A DNA stretch of 64,000 nucleotides from assembly GCA_036337015.1 (NCBI GenBank), contig JAYZEZ010000008.1, positions 62,001 to 126,000 on the forward strand, given 5' to 3'. The stretch comes from Casp-alpha2 sp036337015 (GTDB lineage Bacteria > Pseudomonadota > Alphaproteobacteria > Rhodospirillales > Casp-alpha2). Position numbers and translations under genes: made by a program. Positions 8,648 through 16,505 of this stretch are shown one piece after another. Every line of letters begins with the position of its first letter. Within the stretch, counting starts at the first letter, position 1. The notes under the pieces are model-generated. The model was not told the DNA's origin. It did no database searches and saw nothing but the letters and a program-made list of their open reading frames with translations.

Positions 8648-9547
8648 ATGGGAAGCAATGGTTTATTAGACCTGGTTATTTTCGACTTGGGGGGAACCGT
8701 ATGCGATGGAATTGACGAAGCTACAGGATTGGCAAATATCGGCCCAATTAATGCTCTAAAATTTAGCATTAAAGAAATTTGGGATATAGATCCTGGTTAT
8801 GAGGTGATTTTACCGCATATGGCAACTAGGAAACTCGACCACCTATATAAAATTTTAAGCACTCCTTCCATTACTGAAGAATTCAAGAAAAAACACGGCC
8901 GCTCACCAACAATGGAAGATGCGGAAACAACTTTTAATACTGCATTTAAGCGTATTCTAGAAATTGATGAAATGCCGGGCCGTTCTGAACCGTTTGAAGG
9001 TGTTATTGACATGTTCGAGGGGTTGCGTTCCAAGGATATTCAAATTGGCATAAACACTGGCTTTTATGCAAAAGCCGTTAGAATCATTCTCGCTAATTTT
9101 GGCCACAACCATCTAATTGAAGCGGATTGTGGCGCGGATGAAGTTTCCCAAGCTCGGCCTTGGCCATATATGATGTTTAAGATAATGGATGATCTTGGTG
9201 TTGCAGATGTTCATCGAGTTATGAAAGTTGGTGATGTTTATCCAACTGATTTTTTAGAAGGCTACAATCTTGGAGGCTTTTCAGTTGGTGTAACTGAATG
9301 TGGAAACACGCGACCCGCAAGTGCTTGGAAAACAATTAACCATAATGGGCGTGAGCTCAGACCTGTAGATTGGTTTGCATCTTCTCTTACAGACAAAGAG
9401 GAATTATTTAAAGGTTGGCTCAGAGAATCAGCTGATAGCGGAACCCGTCTTCCCTATCCAATGATTCTAATACCTCACTCTAATCAATTGATTAAACTTA
9501 TTGATGAAATGGAAAAGATTGAAGATCTAATTACCTCCTTTATTTAG
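8648..9547 (+). CDS. Phosphonatase (PhnX)-like HAD hydrolase
   Basis: A 299-residue HAD-superfamily protein whose best resemblance is phosphonoacetaldehyde hydrolase. The nucleophile motif is DLGGTVCD (Asp13), with Gly rather than Asp two residues later, as phosphonatases have Ala there and lack the usual second Asp. The cap segment HMATRKLDHL contains Lys62 in the position of the Schiff-base Lys of PhnX (pattern M-x3-K-x2-H). Later segments, including KKHGRSPTMEDAE, GINTGFYAKAVR, ARPWPYMMF and KVGDVYPTD, follow PhnX order. PhnX cleaves the C-P bond of phosphonoacetaldehyde. The protein is longer than PhnX by a C-terminal stretch and is divergent enough that another carbon-heteroatom bond, for example C-As, could be the target. 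It ends the plus-strand run before a terminator. Confidence 0.78.
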   Translation: MGSNGLLDLVIFDLGGTVCDGIDEATGLANIGPINALKFSIKEIWDIDPGYEVILPHMATRKLDHLYKILSTPSITEEFKKKHGRSPTMEDAETTFNTAFKRILEIDEMPGRSEPFEGVIDMFEGLRSKDIQIGINTGFYAKAVRIILANFGHNHLIEADCGADEVSQARPWPYMMFKIMDDLGVADVHRVMKVGDVYPTDFLEGYNLGGFSVGVTECGNTRPASAWKTINHNGRELRPVDWFASSLTDKEELFKGWLRESADSGTRLPYPMILIPHSNQLIKLIDEMEKIEDLITSFI

Positions 9548-9574
9548 ACTAAATCTTTCTTCTCCCTGAAAGGG

Positions 9575-9618
9575 CTGGTCGACTATGTATTATAAAATTT
9601 AGTCGACCAGTTTTTTTT
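9575..9618 (+). terminator. Intrinsic terminator of the plus-strand transketolase/HAD run
   Basis: CTGGTCGACTA and TAGTCGACCAG form a perfect 11-bp stem around a 14-base loop, followed at once by eight T residues. It lies 27 bp after the HAD stop codon. There is no A-run on the left side, so it works for the plus strand only. Confidence 0.93.
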
Positions 9619-9705
9619 ATTATAAATTAAGACAAATTTAAAATTAATTTAAAGTTGGGTAAAAAATCTTAATAAATATTTAGTTTGCTTAATTCTTAAG
9701 TTTAT

Positions 9706-11157
9706 TTACCAACGCATATTAATATTTTTTATACGAGTATAGCTTAAAAGCTCCTCTAGACACTCCTCTTGGCCCAAACCGCTTTGTTTCCAACCTCCAT
9801 AAGGTGCGCCCAAGTAACGCCCTGTAGAATTAACCCAAACATAGCCTGCATGAATTTTCTCCGCATACTCCATAGCCGTTGCTAAGTCATTAGTGACAAG
9901 GGCTGCTGTCAACGCATAATCTAGGGCATTAACAGCGTCTAACATTTCTTTTTCATCAGACCAAGGCATAATAGACATAACAGGCCCAAATATTTCCTCA
10001 CATCCAATGCGCATTTCTGGTTTAACATGATCAAAAATTGTTGGGGCAATAAAGAGGCCCTTGCGAAGTAAATCATTATTTGGAGGACCACCTCCAGTAA
10101 GACATACAGCACCTTCTCTATTAGCTGATTCAATAAAGTCTAATATTCGTTTGTATTGTGTTTCTGAAACGATTGGACCAACATCATTACTTTCAACCCA
10201 AGGCATGCCTATAGGAAGAGCTTCAGCTAGTTCTATCAACTCTTTTTTTACCGCGCTATGAAGAGACTTGTGAACAAACACCCTAGACGTAGAGCTGCAT
10301 GACTGCCCTTGTCGATTCATGTTCATACCTTTAATAGCAGCTCTTGCTGCTTCCACAGGATTTGCATCCGGAAAAATGACAATCGGGTTCTTTCCACCAA
10401 GCTCTAAGCTTACTACTTTTAAGGTCGCTGCCCCAGCCATAGCAACAGCACGTCCCGTTGGTATCGAGCCAACAAAACCTATTCGGCTAACATCTGGATG
10501 ACTCACTAATACTTGACCAGTTTTAGCGCCACCGGTAACAATATTAATGACGCCGTCTGGGAATATACCTTCACATAGTTCTCCAAATTTAAGACCAGAC
10601 AAAGGTGCTTGCTCAGATCCTTTAATTACTAGACAGTTTCCTGCAGCTAACGGAGCTGCAGCCTTTTCAACACAAAAACGAAAGGGGTGATTAAAAGCGT
10701 TGATTTTTGCAACAACTCCATACGGTTGACGCCGAGTATAGTTCAAGTGCCGAGGGCCATGTGACGAAGTCTCACCTTTTATTTCAGTCATTAAGCCTGC
10801 AAAGTAGCGAAGTGTCGCAGATGTCCACACCATGTCACCGCGCATTCCATTCAAAGCATTTCCTGAATCTATAGCATCCATAAGGGCTAATTCTTCTGCA
10901 TTATCATCAATACGTTTGGCTAAATCTTCCAGACACTTAGCACGTTCCGTAATAGAAGTTTTACTCCATTCAATAAAAGCAGAATTAGCAGACTGTACAG
11001 CTTCATTAACATCTAAATCTGTAGCTTCTGGTACTTCTCCCAAACTTTTTAGATTGGAAGGATTTATTGTCTCAAAAGTAGCCCCATTTGAGCTTTTTTT
11101 CCATTTACCACCAATGAAAAGGCCTTTTGGTATAAAGTTGAGATCTGGTGCTTCCAT
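9706..11157 (-). CDS. Aldehyde dehydrogenase (NAD(P)-dependent)
   Basis: A 483-residue member of the aldehyde dehydrogenase superfamily. The general base Glu is in LELGGKNP and the catalytic Cys in RQGQSCSS; the NAD-binding AFNHPF and GFVGSIPTGR segments are in place, and the C-terminus has the usual SGLGQEE. It resembles betaine-aldehyde or semialdehyde dehydrogenases in general form. A GAGGAAA ribosome site precedes the ATG. It lies 40 bp downstream of the alcohol dehydrogenase gene, so the pair probably acts in sequence, converting an alcohol via an aldehyde to an acid. It is convergent with the HAD/transketolase run. The substrate is unknown; a heteroatom-bearing aldehyde is the natural guess from context. 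Confidence 0.93.
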   Translation of the reverse strand: MEAPDLNFIPKGLFIGGKWKKSSNGATFETINPSNLKSLGEVPEATDLDVNEAVQSANSAFIEWSKTSITERAKCLEDLAKRIDDNAEELALMDAIDSGNALNGMRGDMVWTSATLRYFAGLMTEIKGETSSHGPRHLNYTRRQPYGVVAKINAFNHPFRFCVEKAAAPLAAGNCLVIKGSEQAPLSGLKFGELCEGIFPDGVINIVTGGAKTGQVLVSHPDVSRIGFVGSIPTGRAVAMAGAATLKVVSLELGGKNPIVIFPDANPVEAARAAIKGMNMNRQGQSCSSTSRVFVHKSLHSAVKKELIELAEALPIGMPWVESNDVGPIVSETQYKRILDFIESANREGAVCLTGGGPPNNDLLRKGLFIAPTIFDHVKPEMRIGCEEIFGPVMSIMPWSDEKEMLDAVNALDYALTAALVTNDLATAMEYAEKIHAGYVWVNSTGRYLGAPYGGWKQSGLGQEECLEELLSYTRIKNINMRW

Positions 11158-11197
11158 AAAATTTCCTCAAAAACTTTTTAAATTATCCTTAAATTTT

Positions 11198-12292
11198 TTA
11201 AGGAACGATCGCCGCCCTAAGAACGGACCTATCAGTTGCTTTTGCAAAAGCCTCATCTAATTGTTCTAAATTAAATTTAGAATCTACGATTTCGGCGAAG
11301 GGAAATCGTGAACGATTTGCCATTACAAAATCAAGTGCCTGAATTAAATTTCTTGGATGATAATTATAAACTCCTTTTAAAGTAATTGAATTCCGCACAA
11401 GGTCGTTACCATCAATTGAAAATTCTTGGCCTGGGCTGACGAAGCCACAAAGAGTATATCTGCCTCCAGAACGCAACATTTTAATACCAATTGGTACAAC
11501 AGCTGCCACTCCACATGCCTCAAGGACTATATCAGCTCCATCTGGTGGACATAAGGCTCGAACGGAATCAATAAGTTGATTCGTTTCCATGCTTGAAACA
11601 TCAAATACTTCATCTGCACCAAAATTCTTAGCCACTTGCAAACGCTCGCTAACCGCATCCAAACCAATTACCATGCGAGCACCACAAGCCTTGGCAATAG
11701 CACAACCATATATACCCAAAAGCCCTAATCCCTGAACTACCACAGTATCGCCTATTGAAATATTAGTAGCCTCTGAAACAGACATCATAGTAGCCACTCC
11801 ACAATTAAGTGGAGCAGCCTCTTCATCTGTGATTTCATCAGGTAATTTTAGAATTCCAGATCCTGGAAGGATATAACAATAATCTGCAAATCCTCCCAAG
11901 AAATGCGGGTCTTCCGTTGCCAAGTCATGTCCGTATTTTCTTAATCCTTTTGACCTTTGAGGCATGTCATGAATATCAGTGTAATAAGAGGGACCGTCAT
12001 GAAAGTACCCGGTCCAAGTTATCCTGTCTCCGACATCTATAGGAGAATTTCGTAAATCATGTGAAATATCTTTACCTATACTATCTATTACCCCAATGAT
12101 TTCGTGACCGAGTATCCCTGGGCAAGGATTTGAACGATGTCCAAGATAAGAGTGAATATCTGATCTGCAAATTGTTGACATACTAATCTTAACCAAAACT
12201 TCGTTTTCTTTTACATCACGAATTGGATATTTTTTAATTATAAAGGGTGTATTAGGCTGTTCATAAACCGCAGCACGGCCAGTTCTACTCAA
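11198..12292 (-). CDS. Zinc-type medium-chain alcohol dehydrogenase, phosphonate-catabolism-like
   Basis: A 364-residue MDR dehydrogenase. Catalytic zinc ligands are visible as the Cys in STICRSD and the His-Glu of GILGHEIIG; the NAD motif is GLGLLG. The motifs CRSDIHSYLG and MPQRSKGLRKYGHD resemble the alcohol dehydrogenase family associated with phosphonate catabolism. The four closely spaced Cys of the structural zinc lobe are missing here. The start is TTG at 12292 with AGGGAG placed 6 bases upstream. It is first of a two-gene operon with the aldehyde dehydrogenase. A 13-base element (12358-12370) upstream is shared with the inverted repeat in front of the LysR gene at 32.7 kb. Confidence 0.88.
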   Translation of the reverse strand: MSRTGRAAVYEQPNTPFIIKKYPIRDVKENEVLVKISMSTICRSDIHSYLGHRSNPCPGILGHEIIGVIDSIGKDISHDLRNSPIDVGDRITWTGYFHDGPSYYTDIHDMPQRSKGLRKYGHDLATEDPHFLGGFADYCYILPGSGILKLPDEITDEEAAPLNCGVATMMSVSEATNISIGDTVVVQGLGLLGIYGCAIAKACGARMVIGLDAVSERLQVAKNFGADEVFDVSSMETNQLIDSVRALCPPDGADIVLEACGVAAVVPIGIKMLRSGGRYTLCGFVSPGQEFSIDGNDLVRNSITLKGVYNYHPRNLIQALDFVMANRSRFPFAEIVDSKFNLEQLDEAFAKATDRSVLRAAIVP

Positions 12293-12628
12293 TTTTTTCT
12301 CCCTATCCCGTAAAACAATCTTGATCTAAATTAATTACAGAAAAATTCAAACTATCCATCGTTAAAATTTAGTAAAGCGGCAACTCGAATTAAATCAACA
12401 CTGAGCGAGTCCAATGATAAAGCCAATTAAGTAAACTACATTTTATGAAACATAGCCTAAATTGTTAACATCTCAATTTCTAGAATCAATGGCATTTCCT
12501 GTAATCAAGACAAAGTTCGAAAATACAATTGATTTTATAATTGATCAAATATTGGCGAGAATATATGACGGATCTGCGACCACATCTCAACGCTATTTTT
12601 CAACTAAGAAACTAGTAAAGAAAAACTT
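12293..12628. other. 336-bp intergenic region upstream of the alcohol dehydrogenase
   Basis: This region lies between two minus-strand genes, so it holds the end of the CmuA-like gene and the promoter of the alcohol dehydrogenase. It contains the 13-mer ATCGTTAAAATTT at 12358-12370. No clear intrinsic terminator follows the CmuA-like stop. A plus-strand frame from 12462 runs into the coding strand of the neighbour and has no ribosome site, so it was not called. Confidence 0.45.
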
Positions 12629-14491
12629 TTATGCTACAGCTGCGGCTTCATCAACAAAACCCTTGACGAGCTCAACGGCAATCGGTGCATTATCTCCGTA
12701 TCCATGAGCATCCACCTTATCTGCAAACTCTTGTGAAACTGGAGCACCTCCAATAATTACTGGAATATTCATACCTTCATCTCTTATAGCTTCAATGGTA
12801 AGTTTCATAAAAGGCATAGTAGTTGTCAGCAAAGCTGAAAGGCCAATAACATCAGCATTTACCTCTTTTGCTGTTGCAATTATATCTTCTTTTTTTGTAT
12901 TTACACCTAGATCAATAACCTTAAATCCAGCCCCCTCTAACATCATACCAACAAGATTTTTGCCAATATCATGCAAGTCACCAAAAACTGTGGCTATGAC
13001 TACCGTTCCCTTTGGTTTAGACCGAGATGCAGTTAATGTCGGTTTCAAGATAGCTAACCCAGCTTTCATCGAACGTGCTGCCAAAAGCATTTCTGGAACA
13101 AACAACTCACCAGAAGCGAATAAATCACCAATTTCTCCCATTGGAGGAATTAAGGCCTCATCAAGTATATCTAAAGCGCTCTCACCGTCTTCCATGGCTT
13201 TGGTTACGAGTTCAGGACAAAGAACATCATCAAAATCCATAATTGTCTGATAGATATCTTTGAAAATTTGCTTACGACCTTCATCTCTAAATTCACTAAC
13301 ACCTGAGTATTTAGAACCAATACCCATAAACCCTTTACCACCTTTAATTTCTGGAGCAATGCCATCAGGACCACTTATAACTTTCCCTTCGTATGGGCGA
13401 TCACCAGCATTAAAGCTATTTACGGCTTCAATGGCATAACGAACATTTTCAGGTGGTGTCTGCGCACTAAAACTACAAAGATACAAAAAGAATTTCTTAC
13501 CAAAAGGACCTTTGCTTCCAACTTCCATATAGTGATGAATTCGCTGCGTAATTTCCTCCTTTGTTCCCACTTGGAGTAATAGCGTTCCAACGCCAAAGCT
13601 AAGTGCGCATTCTCGCGCATCGGCATGGGCACGAATTCGTTCAGTGCCAATAGCAAAGCAATCTGGATCTTGCACCTTCAGGTATTGAGGTGTCACATCT
13701 AATTTAATATCCCAATATGCTTCGATATCTTTAGCAAAGGAATCTCCCCACCAATTATCAGAGCGTATGCCTGCACCTCCTCCACATAGCTTGCGCAACT
13801 TCGCAAGATATGGAAGTGAAAATTCTTGTAGGATTTCTTCAGTAATAAACGGTAGCGATCCAACCGCATCCTTGCCGTTGGCAATTGATGCTCCAGGAAC
13901 TGTTTTCAAATATGTGTTAATATAGGGCGCCAATACTTCTTCAACTAAAAAATTCATCAATTTATGAACAAATTTAGGATTTTCTGCCATTGCTAATACA
14001 AGTCTCTCAAATTGCATAACTTGAGCTGCTAAGTTGATTGGTGAACAGTAATGTATGTAGTGGGTATATCCAGTAAGCTCCCGGCAAATATTCAAGACTT
14101 CTAAAACCCAAGGCATACGTCCCGTCTTGAGAGGATCTGGCGCCTTGGCCTTAGCCAAGTCTTTCTCATTAGCAATTATGACTTCGGTGTTATCAAGTGC
14201 GGGATACAGCTCATCAAACCAAGCCATTTGGCCGCCCAATGCTTCCGCTTCAACGGAATAAACATCCCAAACCATATCAGGGACATGAAAGCCCATTTCA
14301 AGTTGAACATCTAAACTACCTCGGACAAAAAGTTCGGGATCCTTAAAGAATTCGTGACCATTATGCCCACCATAAGCCATACAGAATTCAGCCATCTGAG
14401 TTGTAACGGGGACAAAGTCAGCCTCTCCACCTTCAATAATTTTCTTATATTGTTTTAGACCCTCTCCGAAATCATATTCATATTTAGACAT
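12629..14491 (-). CDS. CmuA-like fusion: UroD-type methyltransferase plus corrinoid-binding domain
   Basis: About 620 residues. Residues 1 to roughly 390 form a uroporphyrinogen-decarboxylase-type methyltransferase domain; residues from about 410 form a B12-binding methyltransferase cap (PPMGEIGDLFASGELFVPEM) and a Rossmann cobalamin domain with the base-off motif DLHDIG near residue 505 and the GGAPV loop. This order and size match CmuA, the chloromethane:corrinoid methyltransferase. The HxCG zinc motif seen in the separate UroD protein at 20.9 kb is not visible here, so zinc binding or substrate activation may differ. An ATG at 14491 has AGGAGG at ideal spacing; the ATG at 14497 is too close to it. 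Likely role: demethylate a methylated compound onto its own corrinoid. Substrate candidates are methyl halides, methylated amines or methylated arsenicals. Confidence 0.85.
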   Translation of the reverse strand: MSKYEYDFGEGLKQYKKIIEGGEADFVPVTTQMAEFCMAYGGHNGHEFFKDPELFVRGSLDVQLEMGFHVPDMVWDVYSVEAEALGGQMAWFDELYPALDNTEVIIANEKDLAKAKAPDPLKTGRMPWVLEVLNICRELTGYTHYIHYCSPINLAAQVMQFERLVLAMAENPKFVHKLMNFLVEEVLAPYINTYLKTVPGASIANGKDAVGSLPFITEEILQEFSLPYLAKLRKLCGGGAGIRSDNWWGDSFAKDIEAYWDIKLDVTPQYLKVQDPDCFAIGTERIRAHADARECALSFGVGTLLLQVGTKEEITQRIHHYMEVGSKGPFGKKFFLYLCSFSAQTPPENVRYAIEAVNSFNAGDRPYEGKVISGPDGIAPEIKGGKGFMGIGSKYSGVSEFRDEGRKQIFKDIYQTIMDFDDVLCPELVTKAMEDGESALDILDEALIPPMGEIGDLFASGELFVPEMLLAARSMKAGLAILKPTLTASRSKPKGTVVIATVFGDLHDIGKNLVGMMLEGAGFKVIDLGVNTKKEDIIATAKEVNADVIGLSALLTTTMPFMKLTIEAIRDEGMNIPVIIGGAPVSQEFADKVDAHGYGDNAPIAVELVKGFVDEAAAVA

Positions 14492-14588
14492 TTTCATCCT
14501 CCTCTATAGGCAATCTAACAAGCCTGTGCTTAACGCAATATTGTTTCTTAAAAACAAACAAAACCGCTAGTTTCCAAAGAAACTTGTC

Positions 14589-14680
14589 AAAAAACGGAGG
14601 GCTGGGGCGAAAAAATCGCTATAAAGAGCCCACTCAGCTCATTATTTATTGTGGCTGCGAGCGTTTATATAATAAACCAC
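14589..14680 (-). ncRNA. Candidate attenuator or riboswitch in the leader of the CmuA-like gene
   Basis: Read on the minus strand, GTGG (14680-14677) can pair with CCAC (14654-14651). The same CCAC, as AGCCAC, can instead pair with GTGGGCT (14633-14627). GTGGGCT in turn overlaps GGGCT, which can pair with AGCCC (14603-14599) around an inner GCGA-TTTT-TCGC hairpin. Four bases later come six T residues. The pairings are mutually exclusive, as in attenuators and riboswitches. The T-run is not immediately at the stem, so terminator strength is doubtful. No match to known cobalamin, SAM-II or tetrahydrofolate riboswitch cores was recognised. Confidence 0.4.
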
Positions 14681-14688
14681 ACTATGCT

Positions 14689-14718
14689 AATATACTGGGC
14701 ACAGACCTATGGTGTCAA
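14689..14718 (-). promoter_or_regulatory. Sigma-70-type promoter for the CmuA-like gene
   Basis: On the minus strand TTGACA (14718-14713) and TATATT (14694-14689) are separated by 18 bases, close to the vegetative consensus. Transcription would start near 14682 and leave an unusually long leader of about 190 bases before the ATG at 14491. Confidence 0.65.
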
Positions 14719-14832
14719 TTCAACTATCTAATGAAAAAATTCACTTATAATTAAAAATGTGACAAATAAATTGATTGTCCTAAAAGATTTTCTTAACTCA
14801 ACGAGGTAGACTGCTTAAAAGGATCAAAAAAA

Positions 14833-15306
14833 ATGAACAAAATACGCAAATCTTTCTGGACTACAGATATGCAGTCTAAATATGCAATTAAAATAAAGCG
14901 TAGAGAAAAAAAAGCACTGGCAGAAAGAAATGGGCAATTCACAGCCGAAAATCTTGACCGGATATGGACAGGCCTGTCAAATAACGAAAAAAAATTAATT
15001 GAATATCTTATTTTGTCTGAAAAACCAACATTAGTTGCACTCTTCGATGATGGATTGTTCACAAGTCTTATGTCCAAAGGTATTTTGAAAATACCTCAGG
15101 GGGTTAGTACTGTTTTTATCCAAAGCCACCAAACAACTTATACAATTCCTCAAGCTGTATGGACCTCTTTACAGAAAAGGCAAGATCTATTTCCAACTTA
15201 TGAAAAATCAAATAAGAAACAGCGCATAAAAAAATTAAGCAAACAATTCGAAAGCCAAATTGAAGCTCTTCTTTCGAGGACATCTTCAATGGATAATTTA
15301 AAATGA
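14833..15306 (+). CDS. Hypothetical protein, partner of DprA-like protein
   Basis: A 157-residue basic protein that I do not recognise. It opens with a Lys/Arg-rich helix (about residues 15-35), has a central helical segment that could form a winged-helix-like unit (about 40-120, LSNNEKKLIEYLIL then SLMSKGILKI), and ends in another Lys-rich stretch. There is no signal peptide or membrane segment. An AAGGA ribosome site precedes the ATG. Its stop overlaps the start of the DprA-like gene by ATGA, so the two are translationally coupled and probably act together. A nucleic-acid-binding role is suggested by charge only. Confidence 0.6.
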   Translation: MNKIRKSFWTTDMQSKYAIKIKRREKKALAERNGQFTAENLDRIWTGLSNNEKKLIEYLILSEKPTLVALFDDGLFTSLMSKGILKIPQGVSTVFIQSHQTTYTIPQAVWTSLQKRQDLFPTYEKSNKKQRIKKLSKQFESQIEALLSRTSSMDNLK

Positions 15307-16505
15307 CAATTTCAACTGTTTTAAGCGACGATACTATAGCAACTTTGTTGCTATGCGCACGTTTCGGACATAAACAACAAATAGCCAAATCTTTAACTCA
15401 AAGTGAATTTCATAAACTAGATAATCTTTTAAAAGATCAAAACTTAACCCCTGGAAACCTGCTGGGAATTAAACCTAAATTTCTTAATGCTATTTGTTCA
15501 AGCCAAGAAATAACATTAGATCAAATAAGCTCTCTGCTAAAACAAAGAAAGGAACTTGATGAAAGTATTTCACTTTGGTCAAAAGCGGGTATATGGGTGA
15601 TTGGAGAGAGAGATAAGGAATATCCTTCTCGACTTCTTCATCGTTTGAAGACATCTCGTCCACCTCTTCTTTTTGGAGCTGGACCACCAGATCTTCTTAA
15701 CAGCGGTGGAATTTGTATAGTTGGTTCAAGAAATAGTCCAGAAACGGCTTTAAAATTTTCATCGAAATTAGGCGATAGATGTGCAGATGAAGGGATGACC
15801 GTAATTTCCAGCGATATGCGAGGTGTTGATAGGGAAGCTGTTACTTCGGCGCTAGAACGTCAGGGACGTGTAATCATAGTTTTATCGGACCGATTAGAAA
15901 AAGCTGTATCTACTAAACGCTATCGACGAGCATTAGCTGAGGGATTGTTAACCATGGTAACACCTTTCTCTCCAAATTCCGGCTTTTCTGTATCTAAAGC
16001 TGTTAGAACTAACCGATATCAATATGCTCTATCGGATGTTGCAGTGATTGCAGAATCACGAGGCAAAGGGGGAATTTGGTCAGGCGCAGATGAAAATAGA
16101 ATAGAAGGTTGGGTTCCGGCTTTCGTACGAACTGGTAAATCTATGTCACAAGGAAATCTTGCTCTTCATCACCTTGGCCTCTCGCCTATTACACGAAATG
16201 ATATTGAGAATATTAAAAGCCTAAGAGAATTTTTTCTAAATCATACAATGAATCATAAAAAAAAATCTGAACAGCACATTTCAGATAAAAGTAAAAGTCA
16301 GCGCCTATTGGACTTGTATTCTTTATTTCTGACAGACTTTCAAAATCTAGTAGTCTCAAAGCCTATGACTGAGGCAGAAATAGCCTCACTTTACAATATA
16401 GAAAAAATACAAATAAGGAAGTGGCTAGAAAAGGCAGAAGAAGATGGAGTAGTAAAAAAAATAGCCCCTAATAAAGATGAACCGGCTTGGAAACCAATAA
16501 CCTAA
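15303..16505 (+). CDS. Divergent DprA/Smf (SLOG-fold) protein
   Basis: 400 residues. The central part is a DprA/Smf Rossmann domain: YPSRLLHRLKTSRPPLLFGAG, then IVGSRNSPETA (about residues 138-148), ISSDMRGVDREAVTSALE in place of the canonical GLARGIDAAAH segment, and ALSDVAVIAES. A flexible Lys-rich linker leads to a C-terminal winged-helix-like domain (about 335-400). Canonical DprA loads RecA on incoming DNA; the altered motifs, the coupled upstream gene and the non-housekeeping location suggest a paralogue with another job. SLOG-fold proteins are common in nucleotide-based conflict systems. The stop codon overlaps the convergent GntR stop by a few bases. Confidence 0.75.
   Translation: MTISTVLSDDTIATLLLCARFGHKQQIAKSLTQSEFHKLDNLLKDQNLTPGNLLGIKPKFLNAICSSQEITLDQISSLLKQRKELDESISLWSKAGIWVIGERDKEYPSRLLHRLKTSRPPLLFGAGPPDLLNSGGICIVGSRNSPETALKFSSKLGDRCADEGMTVISSDMRGVDREAVTSALERQGRVIIVLSDRLEKAVSTKRYRRALAEGLLTMVTPFSPNSGFSVSKAVRTNRYQYALSDVAVIAESRGKGGIWSGADENRIEGWVPAFVRTGKSMSQGNLALHHLGLSPITRNDIENIKSLREFFLNHTMNHKKKSEQHISDKSKSQRLLDLYSLFLTDFQNLVVSKPMTEAEIASLYNIEKIQIRKWLEKAEEDGVVKKIAPNKDEPAWKPIT

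Larger units (their letters stand above)
14498..14832. other. 335-bp divergent intergenic region with promoter and structured leader
   Basis: This region separates the CmuA-like gene (minus) from the DprA two-gene unit (plus). On the minus side it holds a near-consensus sigma-70 promoter and a leader of about 185 bases with alternative hairpins, both listed separately. On the plus side an AAGGA ribosome site precedes the ATG at 14833. No tRNA or named riboswitch was recognised. Confidence 0.6.

Noticed and set aside
12462..12707. 81-codon plus-strand frame between ADH and the CmuA-like gene
   Set aside because: Its 3' third overlaps the CmuA-like coding strand, it lacks a ribosome site, and the product has no recognisable domain.
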